Shown here one piece after another: positions 8,797 to 18,060 of a stretch of DNA of 47,606 nt. Under the pieces are notes generated by a model. It was not told where the DNA came from. It searched no databases and saw nothing but the letters and a program-made list of their open reading frames with translations. Made by a program: the position numbers and the translations under genes. The stretch is from Dehalococcoidia bacterium (GTDB taxonomy: Bacteria > Chloroflexota > Dehalococcoidia > Bin125). The stretch is from the NCBI GenBank assembly GCA_022824765.1, contig JAJDZG010000148.1, forward strand, positions 1 to 47,606, read 5' to 3'. Within the stretch, counting starts at the first letter, position 1, and each line of letters opens with the position of its first letter.

Positions 8797-11265
8797 ATGC
8801 CTCGATACGCAGAGGTGGCGGTCTTCAGCGGCAGCCCTCAGTTGGGTGCGTTCACCTATGCCGCGCCGGAGGGCATGCTGCTGAGGCGGGGCATGACGGT
8901 GGTGGTTCCGTGGCGAACGCAGTGGGCCGTTGGCCTCGTGCTGGAGATTACGGACACGTCGGAGGTCGCTGATCCGCGTGCGATCGCGCGAGTGCTGGAC
9001 GATCAGCCGTTGCAGCCGTTGCTGAACCAAGATCAGCTGGACCTGGCGGCGTGGATTGGGGAGCGCTACTTCGCGCCGATCGCTAGCTGTCTGGGCCTGT
9101 TCCTGCCGCCGGGCGCGCCGAAGCGTCCGCGGCGCGCGGACAGCTTCCGTGCGTTGGTGCCGCGCAGGCCGACGTCTCCGAAGCGGCTCATACTTGCCAT
9201 AACGGCAGATGCGCTTCGAGAACGGTTGGAGCGCTGGCCGCGCAGCAAGCGAACCAGGCCTGGCGATCTACTGGCCGCGTTGGCGAGCGCTCGTGGGACG
9301 CTCTCGCTGGACGATGCGATGGGGGTGATCGGCGGCGCGGCGCAGCTGCGCGACTGGCTGGCCGCCACAACGTTGGCGGTGTTGGAGGGCGACCAACTTC
9401 GCCTCACGATTGCGTCGGAGGAGGCCTCGGCGGCTGCCGACGCCTTGCGCCGGACGAACGCCGAACGGCAGCAGATGCTGATCCTCGAGGCGCTGGAAGA
9501 TGGTCCGCTCGACGAGTCGGCGGCGCGTCGGCTGAGCGGTGCGTCGAATGCGGATGTGGACTCGCTCGTGCGGGACGGCTTGATCCTGCGCGAAGACTCG
9601 GACTCATCCGAAGCGCTGCCAGCGCCGGTCTCGGCGCCCGAGCTGACCGACGAGCAGGCAGCGGCCGTCGAGGCGGTCTGCGCCGCGCTCGATGGGGATG
9701 GCGGGGCAGGGTTCCTGCTGCACGGCGTGACGGGCAGCGGCAAGACGGAGGTTTATCTGGCGGCGGTCGAGCGAGCGCTCGCGCTTGGCCTCGGGGTGAT
9801 CGTGCTCGTGCCAGAGATTGCGCTCGCGCCGCAGACGATTCGACGCTTCGAGGCGCGCTTCCCTGGCCGGGTCGCCGTCCGCCACTCTCAACTCAAGCAA
9901 CGCGAGGCGCGAGAGCAGTGGCGTCAGGTGCAGGCGGGCGAGAAGCCCATTCTGATCGGTGCGCGATCAGCGCTGTTTGGTCTGATGCCCAAACTTGGGT
10001 TGGTCATCGTCGACGAGGAGCATGAGTGGACGTACAAGCAGGACGATCCGCAGCCGCGCTATCACGCCGTGTCGGTGGCGTTGGAGATGGCGCGGCGTTG
10101 GGGCGTCGTGACGCTGCTTGGCTCGGCGACGCCTGACGTGGTCACGATGTCGCGCGCCCGCAGCGGCGAGCTGACGCTGCTTGAGCTGACCCAACGTCTC
10201 TCGTCGGAGGCGAGCGAGCCGCGACCGATTCCGTTGCCCATCGTTGACGTCGTCGACATGCGCGAGGAATTGGCCGCTGGGGTTCGATCGGTGTTCTCGC
10301 GCGAGCTGGACGCGGGCGTCTCGGAGGCGCTGCAACGCGGTGAGCAGGTCTTGCTCTTCCTGAATCGGCGGGGCATGTCGGCGTTGGTCTGCCGCGCCTG
10401 CGGCGAGGCTGTCGAATGCGGGACGTGCTCGATTGCGATGACCCTGCATCGGCCTGGGCCAATCTTGACGTGTCACGACTGCGGTGATCGGCGGGCGGCG
10501 CCGTCGGTCTGTCCTGCCTGTGGTGACGAGCGGATCGGTGCGATGAGTTTCGGCACGGCGCAGCTGGAGGCGGAGGTGCATCGCCGCTGGGGCGGTATCG
10601 CCGTGACCCGTTGGGATCGCGACACGGTGTCCGCTGCTGGATCGCATGACGCGCTGTTGCAGGAGTTCGCGCAGGGCCGCTCGCAGGTGTTGATTGGTAC
10701 GCAGATGATCGCCAAGGGCCTTGACCTGCCGGGCGTCACCGTCGCCGGCATCGTCAACGCCGATCTCTCGCTGCGTGAGTCTGACTATTCGGCTGCCGAG
10801 CGGACGTTTCAGCTGCTTGCGCAGGTGGCTGGACGGGCTGGTCGAGGGACGCGCGGCGGACGGGTGATTGTCCAGACGTATGCGCCTGATCATCCGGCGG
10901 TGCTAGCGGCCGCGGCACACGATTACGAGGCGTTCTACCAACAGGAGCTGCTCCAGCGCGCGATGCTGGACCTGCCGCCGTTCGGTCGACTGGTGCGCTT
11001 GACTGTGTCGCGCTCGACTGCTGGTGAGGCGGACGCGGAGGCGTTGCGGGTTGCTTCTCAGCTGTCGGATATCCGCGCGCGAACGGCCGGCGCATCCGCG
11101 GAGGTGATCGGCCCGGCGCCTGCGCGGCCAGCGCTCAGACGCGGACAGTATCGGCGTCAGATTCTGTTGAAGGGCGAGGAGCCGTCGGTGTTGCTGCGGA
11201 CATTGCAGCTTGAGCATGAGCTCGGGCGGGGCTGGTCGATCAACGTCGATCCTGCTGGAGATTGA
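8797..11265 (+). CDS. priA: Primosomal protein N' (replication restart helicase)
   Basis: GVTGSGKTEVYLAAVE, DEEHEWTYKQDDPQPRYHA, zinc-binding CRACGEAVECGTC...CHDCGD...CPACGDE; ATG alternatives 8794/8797 after SD aggaagg. Confidence 0.95.
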   Translation: MPRYAEVAVFSGSPQLGAFTYAAPEGMLLRRGMTVVVPWRTQWAVGLVLEITDTSEVADPRAIARVLDDQPLQPLLNQDQLDLAAWIGERYFAPIASCLGLFLPPGAPKRPRRADSFRALVPRRPTSPKRLILAITADALRERLERWPRSKRTRPGDLLAALASARGTLSLDDAMGVIGGAAQLRDWLAATTLAVLEGDQLRLTIASEEASAAADALRRTNAERQQMLILEALEDGPLDESAARRLSGASNADVDSLVRDGLILREDSDSSEALPAPVSAPELTDEQAAAVEAVCAALDGDGGAGFLLHGVTGSGKTEVYLAAVERALALGLGVIVLVPEIALAPQTIRRFEARFPGRVAVRHSQLKQREAREQWRQVQAGEKPILIGARSALFGLMPKLGLVIVDEEHEWTYKQDDPQPRYHAVSVALEMARRWGVVTLLGSATPDVVTMSRARSGELTLLELTQRLSSEASEPRPIPLPIVDVVDMREELAAGVRSVFSRELDAGVSEALQRGEQVLLFLNRRGMSALVCRACGEAVECGTCSIAMTLHRPGPILTCHDCGDRRAAPSVCPACGDERIGAMSFGTAQLEAEVHRRWGGIAVTRWDRDTVSAAGSHDALLQEFAQGRSQVLIGTQMIAKGLDLPGVTVAGIVNADLSLRESDYSAAERTFQLLAQVAGRAGRGTRGGRVIVQTYAPDHPAVLAAAAHDYEAFYQQELLQRAMLDLPPFGRLVRLTVSRSTAGEADAEALRVASQLSDIRARTAGASAEVIGPAPARPALRRGQYRRQILLKGEEPSVLLRTLQLEHELGRGWSINVDPAGD

Positions 11266-11275
11266 TTGAGCGAGG

Positions 11276-12088
11276 CTAGATGGCCTCGAAGGCGACTCGC
11301 GCGGCGACGAACAACATCCCGAAGGCGAGCAGCCGCGACAGCTGCGATCCGCGAATTCGCGAGGCGACGTAGAGTCCCAGCGGATTCGCTGCCATGGCGC
11401 CGATCAGCAGCGGGGGCACGTCGGTCAGGGGGTCGCCGAACTGCTGAGTAGCTGTGTGGTAGACGATCACGACGACGGCGATGCTGGTCACGATGGCGTG
11501 AGACGCGGGGACGCCGAGCCAGGCGGGCATGCGCATCACGCGAACCGTGATGGTGGCGAAGAACAGCCCGCCGCCGATGCCGGCCAGCGAGGTCAGCATC
11601 GAGGTCAGGCCGATGACGGCGAGCGAACGACGGACCGGGATCCAGTAGAGGTAGAGTCCGCCCATGCTGTCTCGCTGCATGCGGCGCCAACCGCGCTGGC
11701 CGACGTTGCCGGCGTCGCCCGATGGTCTCCAAATCAGGTAGGTGCCGAGGAGGGCCAGCAGGGTCGCAAATCCGCCCGCGAAGATCTCGCGGGGCAGTTG
11801 GGCGGTTCCGGTTGCGCCGAGCAGTCCCGCTGGCGCGGCGATGGCGGCGGCCATGCCGACGGCTCGGTAGTCCACGCGACCTTGTCTCGCGAGACGGACG
11901 GCGGCGAGTCCCGATGTTGCGAGGACGAGACACATTGAGGCCAGGGCGATTTCGGCCGGGCTGGAGTCGGCGTGTCGGGTCAAGAGGAGCGGCGCGAAGA
12001 GGAATCCGCCGCCGGCTCCGACGGCTGTGGCGTAGACGCCGATCACCATGCCGAGCCCGATCAGGGCGAGGATTTCGAGCCAGTCCAT
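11276..12088 (-). CDS. Sulfite exporter TauE/SafE (TSUP) family membrane protein
   Basis: Hydrophobic, GVYATAVGAGGGFLFAPLLL and internal-repeat SLAGIGGGLFFATITV. Confidence 0.85.
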   Translation of the reverse strand: MDWLEILALIGLGMVIGVYATAVGAGGGFLFAPLLLTRHADSSPAEIALASMCLVLATSGLAAVRLARQGRVDYRAVGMAAAIAAPAGLLGATGTAQLPREIFAGGFATLLALLGTYLIWRPSGDAGNVGQRGWRRMQRDSMGGLYLYWIPVRRSLAVIGLTSMLTSLAGIGGGLFFATITVRVMRMPAWLGVPASHAIVTSIAVVVIVYHTATQQFGDPLTDVPPLLIGAMAANPLGLYVASRIRGSQLSRLLAFGMLFVAARVAFEAI

Positions 12089-12092
12089 CGGT

Positions 12093-12106
12093 GCAGGCTA
12101 CGCCTG
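12093..12106 (-). promoter_or_regulatory. CAGGCGTAGCCTGC palindromic element (minus strand) containing putative -10 TAGCCT, 4 nt upstream of ATG
   Basis: Identical to 5200-5213. Confidence 0.55.
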
Positions 12107-12114
12107 GTCAGTTG

Positions 12115-12360
12115 GGGCGGGATTCCAGACAAGCTGGAAAGACGGGGGGTTGCTGGAATGACGGAGGATTGCTGGCGTGACGGAGGTTTGCTGGGATGAT
12201 GGAGGTTGGGGCTGTAGCCGGTGGGGCGGGGTTCCAGACAAGCTGGAATGACGGGGGGTTGCTGGAATGACGGAGGGTTGCTGGGATGACAGTGGGTTGC
12301 TGGCGTGACGGCGGTTTGCTGGGATTACGGCGGTTTGCTGGGATGACGGAGGTTGGGATG
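12115..12360. repeat. Two-block minisatellite: strict 19-bp units (consensus TTGCTGGGATGACGGAGGT; 3 plus 5 full units), each block headed by the hairpin TTCCAGacaagCTGGAA
   Basis: Units start at 12150, 12169, 12188 and at 12259, 12278, 12297, 12316, 12335; hairpin heads at about 12123-12139 and 12232-12248. Confidence 0.95.
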
Positions 12361-12362
12361 AA

Positions 12363-13034
12363 CTATGACTGTTTGGGGATTTTGGGGAGGAGCCAGCTGA
12401 GGAGTGCGTCCTGGCTGCGGGTTTGCATGTAGAAGCGGCCGGGACCTTCGAGCTTGCAGACGAGGCCTTCGCCTGAGAGCAGCGTGGTCTTCCATCCGCC
12501 GGAGCGGCCGACGCTGTACTTGACCGATTCGTCGAACGCGACCATGTGGCCCGTGTCGACGGTGTAGGCCTCGCCCGCGCGCAGCTCGATCTGCTCGATT
12601 GCTCCGTAGCTGGAGATGAACAACGTCCCGTAACCGCTGCAGCGGAGCAGGATCAGTCCTTCGCCGGAGAAGAAGCTCTTTGCCCCGCCCCAGGAGGTAT
12701 CGACCTCGATGTCGGGTGTCGCGGCGAGGAACGATCCTGACTGAACCAGCACGGACTCGCCGTTGAGTTCGAGCGCCTGGATGTCGCCGGGCAGGCCGGG
12801 CGCAATTGTGACCTCGCCGGATTGTTCGGCGGTGAAGGTGTTGATGAAGAAGCTTTCGCCGCCCAGTACCGAGCGCTTGAGTCCGCCCAGCAGCCCGCCG
12901 CGCATTCCGGTCTCAATCTTGATCTGCGCGGACATCGAGACCATTGCGCCTGCTTCGGCCTGCAGCTGCTCGCCCGAGGCCAGCTCAATCTTGCCGAGCG
13001 CGTAGGAGGGTCGGTGAATGATCTCGTAGCGCAT
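12363..13034 (-). CDS. TIGR00266/AIM24 family protein
   Basis: MRYEIIHRPSYALGKIELASGEQLQAEAGAMVSMSAQIKIETGMRGGLLGGLKRSVLGGESFFINTFTA. Confidence 0.88.
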   Translation of the reverse strand: MRYEIIHRPSYALGKIELASGEQLQAEAGAMVSMSAQIKIETGMRGGLLGGLKRSVLGGESFFINTFTAEQSGEVTIAPGLPGDIQALELNGESVLVQSGSFLAATPDIEVDTSWGGAKSFFSGEGLILLRCSGYGTLFISSYGAIEQIELRAGEAYTVDTGHMVAFDESVKYSVGRSGGWKTTLLSGEGLVCKLEGPGRFYMQTRSQDALLSWLLPKIPKQS

Positions 13035-13069
13035 GAGCGTCTCCTGACTCTCGGCTGGGTCTGCTGGGT

Positions 13070-13948
13070 CTAGCCATGTTCTCGCATGAAGTGGCGGATG
13101 GCGTCGAGCGTATCAGTCAGCTTTTCGGGGGAGCGAGCGTCGACATCGAGGCAACGGGCGTTGGGGGCCTCGTTGCAGATGCGGTGCCCGATCTCGGTCG
13201 GATGGAACGGGTCGGCGCCGGGAATGACGAGCATCGGCGTGTTGGTGCGTCGGACGGCCACTTCATTGACGGCGAAGAAGGGGGAGCCGGTGGGCCACAT
13301 GCCGTCGCGGAACTCGACGACCAAGGCGATGTAGCCCTCGCGGCGGATGCTGCGCACGGCGTCGGCGAAGAGCGGCTCATCGTGGATGCGTTGAGCGAAC
13401 GGGCCGGCTTCGTTGTTTTGCATGAAGATGGGGTCGCGCTGGGCAGCCTCGATCACTGCCTCCAGACCTTCGGCGCGGCAGAGTCGAATGGTCGGATTGA
13501 ACATGTCGTAGAAGGTCTCGGGGGAGTTGGTTTCGTCGAGGCCGACGGGGTCCTGCATGATCACGCCGGCCACTCTTGCGGGTGCCTGGTCGGCCATGCG
13601 CAGCGCGTAGGCGCAGCCGATGCAGCCGCCCATCATGTGCGCGCGTTGGATGCCGAGGTCGTTCAGCACGGCGATCTGGTCGAGCATTGCCTTGTCGTAG
13701 CTGAAGGCTTCGAGCGCGGTCTTGCTCTGTCCGCAGTGGCGCTGGTCCATGCCGATGACCATGAACTCATCGGAGAACGACTCGATCGGATTGATGATCG
13801 AGCGCTGCCAGAATTCGATCTGGGAGTTCACGCCGCCGGGCGCGAAGAGGAGCAGCGGCGTGCCGCCGTTCTGCTCGCCAAACACCTCGTAGTGGATTGT
13901 TGTCCCGTCGGGTCGCATCACTTCAGCCATCGCGCGGCTCCTCTCCAT
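13070..13948 (-). CDS. Alpha/beta hydrolase fold protein with Cys in the nucleophile elbow
   Basis: LLLFAPGGVNSQIEFW...GMDQRHCGQS...HMMGGCIGCAYALRMA...MLVIPGADPFHP; start at 13948 suggested by leaderless promoter, 13930 (MAEV) or 13966 also possible. Confidence 0.82.
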   Translation of the reverse strand: MERSRAMAEVMRPDGTTIHYEVFGEQNGGTPLLLFAPGGVNSQIEFWQRSIINPIESFSDEFMVIGMDQRHCGQSKTALEAFSYDKAMLDQIAVLNDLGIQRAHMMGGCIGCAYALRMADQAPARVAGVIMQDPVGLDETNSPETFYDMFNPTIRLCRAEGLEAVIEAAQRDPIFMQNNEAGPFAQRIHDEPLFADAVRSIRREGYIALVVEFRDGMWPTGSPFFAVNEVAVRRTNTPMLVIPGADPFHPTEIGHRICNEAPNARCLDVDARSPEKLTDTLDAIRHFMREHG

Positions 13949-14042
13949 CGCGGTCAGTCTATCCAATGCCTGCTGGTGGGCGCGCGGGACTCGCTGGCCG
14001 CCGACTTGTTACTATCTGCCTCATGCACGCAAGGAGTTCCGC

Positions 14043-15368
14043 ATGGTTATCGCTGATCCGCCGGCACTGACGCTCGACGGCGTCGACATCACCGATTCAG
14101 ATCGCTATCGCGACATTGGCTACCCGTGGGCCGAATGGGATTTGCTGCGTCGCGAGGCGCCGGTCTACTGGTATCAGCGGCCCGGCTACGAGCCGTTCTG
14201 GGCGATCACGAAGCACGCCGATATCCGTTATATCTCCTCGCATCCGGAGCTGTTCTCGAACTCCCAGATGTTGCGCTTGAACGAGGCGTCGAAGCTGGGC
14301 ACGGCCTCGCGCCAGCGGGTGCGCAGCACGAACCGCACGGGCGGCGATCCCGACGACGCGCCGGACTTCATCTACCTCGATCCGCCCGAGCATCGGCAGC
14401 ATCGGGGACTGGTCGCGCGGCATTTCACGCCGCGGATGATGAAGATGCTGGAGGACCACTTCGCGGAGATGGCGGACAACTATGTCTCGGACTTTGCGGA
14501 CAAGGTGGTTGCCGACTTTGCGGAGCGGGGATCGAACAGCGCGGTGGATCTCGTCCACGAGCTGTCGGCGAAGCTGCCGGTCGCGGCGATTTGTGCCATG
14601 GGCGGCGTGCCCGAGGAAGACTGGGACCAGATCTTCAGGTGGACCGAGGTCCTCGTCGGCGCGGACGATCCGGAGTTCCGGCTGCCTGGCGAGTCGCCCA
14701 GCCAGGCGACCGAGCGTATCGGGGTCGAGTGGTTTCTCTACAACAACCAGCTGATCGAGGAGCGCAAGCGGAATCTGGGCGACGACTTGCTCAGCGATCT
14801 GCTGCGGGCGGAGGTCGATGGGCGTCCGCTGTCGCCAGCGGAGATTCACGGCTACTTCGTGCTCTTGCTGGCCGCGGGCAACGAAACCACGCGCAACAGC
14901 ATCTCGGGCGGCGTGAAAGCGCTGATCGATCACCCCGATCAGATGCAGAAGCTGGTGGACGACGCATCGCTCGTGCCGTCGGCGGTGGAAGAGATTCTGC
15001 GCTGGACGTCCATCGTGATCCAGTTCCAGCGCACGGCGGTCGAGGATGTCGAGTTGCGCGGCCAGACGATTCGCAAGGGCGAGTCGGTCGTGCTGTGGTA
15101 CCCCTCGGCCAACCGTGACGAGGACGTGTTCGAAGATCCGTACCGATTCGACATTCAGCGTGATCCCAACGACCATTTCGCGTTCGGCGGCTATGGAGAG
15201 CATTTCTGTCTGGGAGCCAACCTGGCGCGTTGGGAGATGCGAGCGATCTTTCACGCGCTGCGGCCGATCTTGCCGAATCTGGAGCTCGTTGCGCCGCCGG
15301 AGAACGTGATCGCGTTCCTTCACGTGGGAGGGATCAAGCGTCAGATGGTGCGTCACCGTCCGGCGTGA
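14043..15368 (+). CDS. Cytochrome P450
   Basis: I-helix AAGNETTRNS, ExxR EILRW, heme ligand motif FGGYGEHFCLGANLAR. Confidence 0.96.
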   Translation: MVIADPPALTLDGVDITDSDRYRDIGYPWAEWDLLRREAPVYWYQRPGYEPFWAITKHADIRYISSHPELFSNSQMLRLNEASKLGTASRQRVRSTNRTGGDPDDAPDFIYLDPPEHRQHRGLVARHFTPRMMKMLEDHFAEMADNYVSDFADKVVADFAERGSNSAVDLVHELSAKLPVAAICAMGGVPEEDWDQIFRWTEVLVGADDPEFRLPGESPSQATERIGVEWFLYNNQLIEERKRNLGDDLLSDLLRAEVDGRPLSPAEIHGYFVLLLAAGNETTRNSISGGVKALIDHPDQMQKLVDDASLVPSAVEEILRWTSIVIQFQRTAVEDVELRGQTIRKGESVVLWYPSANRDEDVFEDPYRFDIQRDPNDHFAFGGYGEHFCLGANLARWEMRAIFHALRPILPNLELVAPPENVIAFLHVGGIKRQMVRHRPA

Positions 15369-15438
15369 CGATCCTTCGGTGGGGCGAAACGACTAGACTT
15401 TTGGCGATTCGTCGTCTGAGTTTGCATTGGAGCGCCTG

Positions 15439-16767
15439 ATGGTTACCGCTGAACGCCCTGGTTTGACACTGGACAACCTGAACATCACGGATACGTCGCT
15501 GTATGTCGACTACGGATATCCGTGGGAGGCGTGGGACATCCTGCGCCGCGAGGCGCCGGTCTACTGGTACCAGCGGCCGAACTTCGAGCCGTTCTGGGCG
15601 ATCACCAAGCATGCCGATATCCGCTACATCTCGTCCAACCCGGATTTGTTCTCGAACACGCAGATTCTGCGGATGAACGACACGGAGTCGATTGGGATCG
15701 GCGAGCGAGGCCGCGAGATCAACGCGAACCGCTATGGCGGCCACCCGTCCGATCCGCCGGACTTCATTTTCATGGACCCGCCGGAGCATCGGCAGCACCG
15801 CAGCCTGGTCGCGCACCACTTCACGCCGCGGATGATGAAGCGGCTCGAAGATCACTTCGCCGAGATGGCGGACAACTATGTCTCCAGCTTCGCCGATTCG
15901 ATCGTGGCCGATTTCGCGGAGCGGGGTTCGGTCTCGGCGGTGGACGTGGTGCATGAGTTGTCGGCCAAGCTGCCGGTGGCCGCGATCTGCGACATGGGCG
16001 GCGTGCCGGAGGAAGACTGGGATCAGGTGTTCCACTGGACTGAGACGTCGGCCGGCGCGGCGGACCCTGAGTTCCGGCTACCGGGCGAGGATCGGGAACA
16101 GACGATCCGCCGCGTGAACCTCGAGTTCAACCTCTACAACGAGGGTCTGGTGCGCGATCGACAGTCCAACGGGCTCGGCGATGACCTGCTGAGCGACCTG
16201 CTGCGCGCCGACATTGACGGTTACAAGCTGACGCCGCGCGAGATTTCGTCCTACTTCCGGCTGCTGATCGGCGCGGGCAACGAGACGACCCGCAACTCGA
16301 TTTCTGGCGGCGTCAAGGCATTGCTCGACCACCCGGATCAGCTGGAAGACCTCGTCGCCCACCCCGAACTGGTGCCGTCAGCGGTTGAGGAGATTCTGCG
16401 TTGGACCTCAGTCGTGATTCAGTTCCAGCGGACTGTCACTGAGGACCTGGAGTTGCGCGGCAAGACGCTGCGCAAGGGCGACTCGATTGTCATGTGGTAT
16501 CCGTCGGCCAACCGCGACGAGGACGTCTTCCCGGACCCGTACAAGTTTGACATCCGGCGCGACCCGAACGATCACTTTGCGTTCGGCGGCTACGGCGAGC
16601 ACTTCTGTCTTGGCGCCAACCTGGCGCGCTGGGAGATGCGCTCGATCTTCCACGCGCTGTTGCCGATCCTGCCGAATCTGGAGCTGGCCGGTGAGCCGCA
16701 GATGGTACCGAGCTCACTGCACGTCGGCGGTATCAAGCGGCAGATGGTGCGCTATCGGGCGCAGTAG
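15439..16767 (+). CDS. Cytochrome P450 (tandem paralogue of preceding gene)
   Basis: GAGNETTRNSISGG, EILRW, FGGYGEHFCLGANLAR; near-identical blocks to 14043-15368; track start 15427 also possible. Confidence 0.96.
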   Translation: MVTAERPGLTLDNLNITDTSLYVDYGYPWEAWDILRREAPVYWYQRPNFEPFWAITKHADIRYISSNPDLFSNTQILRMNDTESIGIGERGREINANRYGGHPSDPPDFIFMDPPEHRQHRSLVAHHFTPRMMKRLEDHFAEMADNYVSSFADSIVADFAERGSVSAVDVVHELSAKLPVAAICDMGGVPEEDWDQVFHWTETSAGAADPEFRLPGEDREQTIRRVNLEFNLYNEGLVRDRQSNGLGDDLLSDLLRADIDGYKLTPREISSYFRLLIGAGNETTRNSISGGVKALLDHPDQLEDLVAHPELVPSAVEEILRWTSVVIQFQRTVTEDLELRGKTLRKGDSIVMWYPSANRDEDVFPDPYKFDIRRDPNDHFAFGGYGEHFCLGANLARWEMRSIFHALLPILPNLELAGEPQMVPSSLHVGGIKRQMVRYRAQ

Positions 16768-16809
16768 CGAGTTGCCATTTCGAACGAGTACGGCGCCGCT
16801 GGCTGGGCG

Positions 16810-17001
16810 CTAGTCCTCGATCGAGATTGCGGCCCGCGGGCAGGTTCGGACGGCGCGGACGACGTTGGCCTCCTCTTGCTCCGGCACCACTTCCACCAGA
16901 ACGTGGGAGAGGTCGTCGTCGCGGACCTCAAAGACGATTTCCGTTGCTTCCATGCATTTGGCGTGGCCTTCGCAGAGGCTCTCGTCGATCTTGACCTTCA
17001 T
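16810..17001 (-). CDS. Small ferredoxin, [3Fe-4S]-type pattern (likely P450 redox partner)
   Basis: MKVKIDESLCEGHAKCMEATEIVFEV...RTCPRAAISIED: CxxHxxC...CP pattern; SD gggaggcagcg. Confidence 0.88.
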   Translation of the reverse strand: MKVKIDESLCEGHAKCMEATEIVFEVRDDDLSHVLVEVVPEQEEANVVRAVRTCPRAAISIED

Positions 17002-17043
17002 CGCTGCCTCCCAACATGATTGCTCTGGTGTCCGGTACCCATG

Positions 17044-18060
17044 CTACCGAAAGTTGGGCATGACTTCGCGGGCGAACAGCTCGATGCTTCGTCGGGCCAG
17101 CTCACGCGACGCGCCTGGCGGCACCGGGGACGTGATCACGTGGTCGGCGGGGATCCACTCCAGGGTGCGTTCAATCGCTGACGTCACGTCATCGGGCGTG
17201 CCTGCGACGAAGCGTGCTCGCAGGTCCTCGTCGGTCTGATGCAGGAGCTGGCCGAGTGGGTCTTGTTCGCCGAGATCGGAGGCGTCGTTGTACCACTTGC
17301 CGTAGGTGTCGCGCAGGTAGCGTTGATGGGGCCGCAGCTCTTCCCAGAGCGCATCGGGATCGTCGCTGACGAATCCGCCTGAGGAGAGCAGCACGTCGAA
17401 GTCTGCTGGGTCATCGCCCTGCTCTCGGAGCGCGTCTGCCCAAGCGTCGTAGACGGGTCGGTCGGCGACGATCATCAGGTTTGCGCGGAAGCGTGCCGCT
17501 CGACGCGCTGCCGCGGCCGAGCGAGCGCCGACCCAGAGGGGGAAGGGTTGCTGGACGGGCGGCGGCGTCACGGTGACGTCCTTGACTTGATAGTGTCGTC
17601 CGTCCAGCGAGACCGTCTCGCCGTTCAGCGTGCGGGTGATGATCTCCAGCGACTCATCCATGATGCTCGCGCGGTGACGGCGGTCGATGCCGAATCCCTC
17701 GAACTCCTCAATGCGGTAGCCGAGTCCGACACCGAGGTCGAAGCGGCCGTTGGAGAGGATGTCGACCGTGGCCGCATCCTCGGCGACGCGGATGGCGTTG
17801 TGGAGCGGCAGCAGCAGGACCCACGTGCCGATTCGAACTCGCGAGGTCAATCGCGAGATGGCGGCCGCGATCGGCAGGACCGACGGCGTGTAGCCGTCGT
17901 CGATGAAGTGGTGCTCGGTGATCCAGATGTGGTCGTAGCCGAGTTCTTCGGCGTAGACGATCTCGTCCAGTAGCTCGTCGTAGAACTGGGCCCACGGTTT
18001 GCGCCATTGGGGCGGATTGCGGAAGTCGTAGATCAGGCCAAATTTGGGATGGGAAGACAT
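17044..18060 (-). CDS. LLM-class flavin-dependent oxidoreductase (luciferase-like)
   Basis: AEELGYDHIWITEHHF...RVRIGTWVLLLPLHNAIRVAEDAATVDILSNGRFDLGVGLGY. Confidence 0.92.
   Translation of the reverse strand: MSSHPKFGLIYDFRNPPQWRKPWAQFYDELLDEIVYAEELGYDHIWITEHHFIDDGYTPSVLPIAAAISRLTSRVRIGTWVLLLPLHNAIRVAEDAATVDILSNGRFDLGVGLGYRIEEFEGFGIDRRHRASIMDESLEIITRTLNGETVSLDGRHYQVKDVTVTPPPVQQPFPLWVGARSAAAARRAARFRANLMIVADRPVYDAWADALREQGDDPADFDVLLSSGGFVSDDPDALWEELRPHQRYLRDTYGKWYNDASDLGEQDPLGQLLHQTDEDLRARFVAGTPDDVTSAIERTLEWIPADHVITSPVPPGASRELARRSIELFAREVMPNFR

Noticed and set aside
12115-12360. Possible CRISPR array
   Set aside because: Contiguous 19-bp units with no unique spacers and no cas genes nearby.
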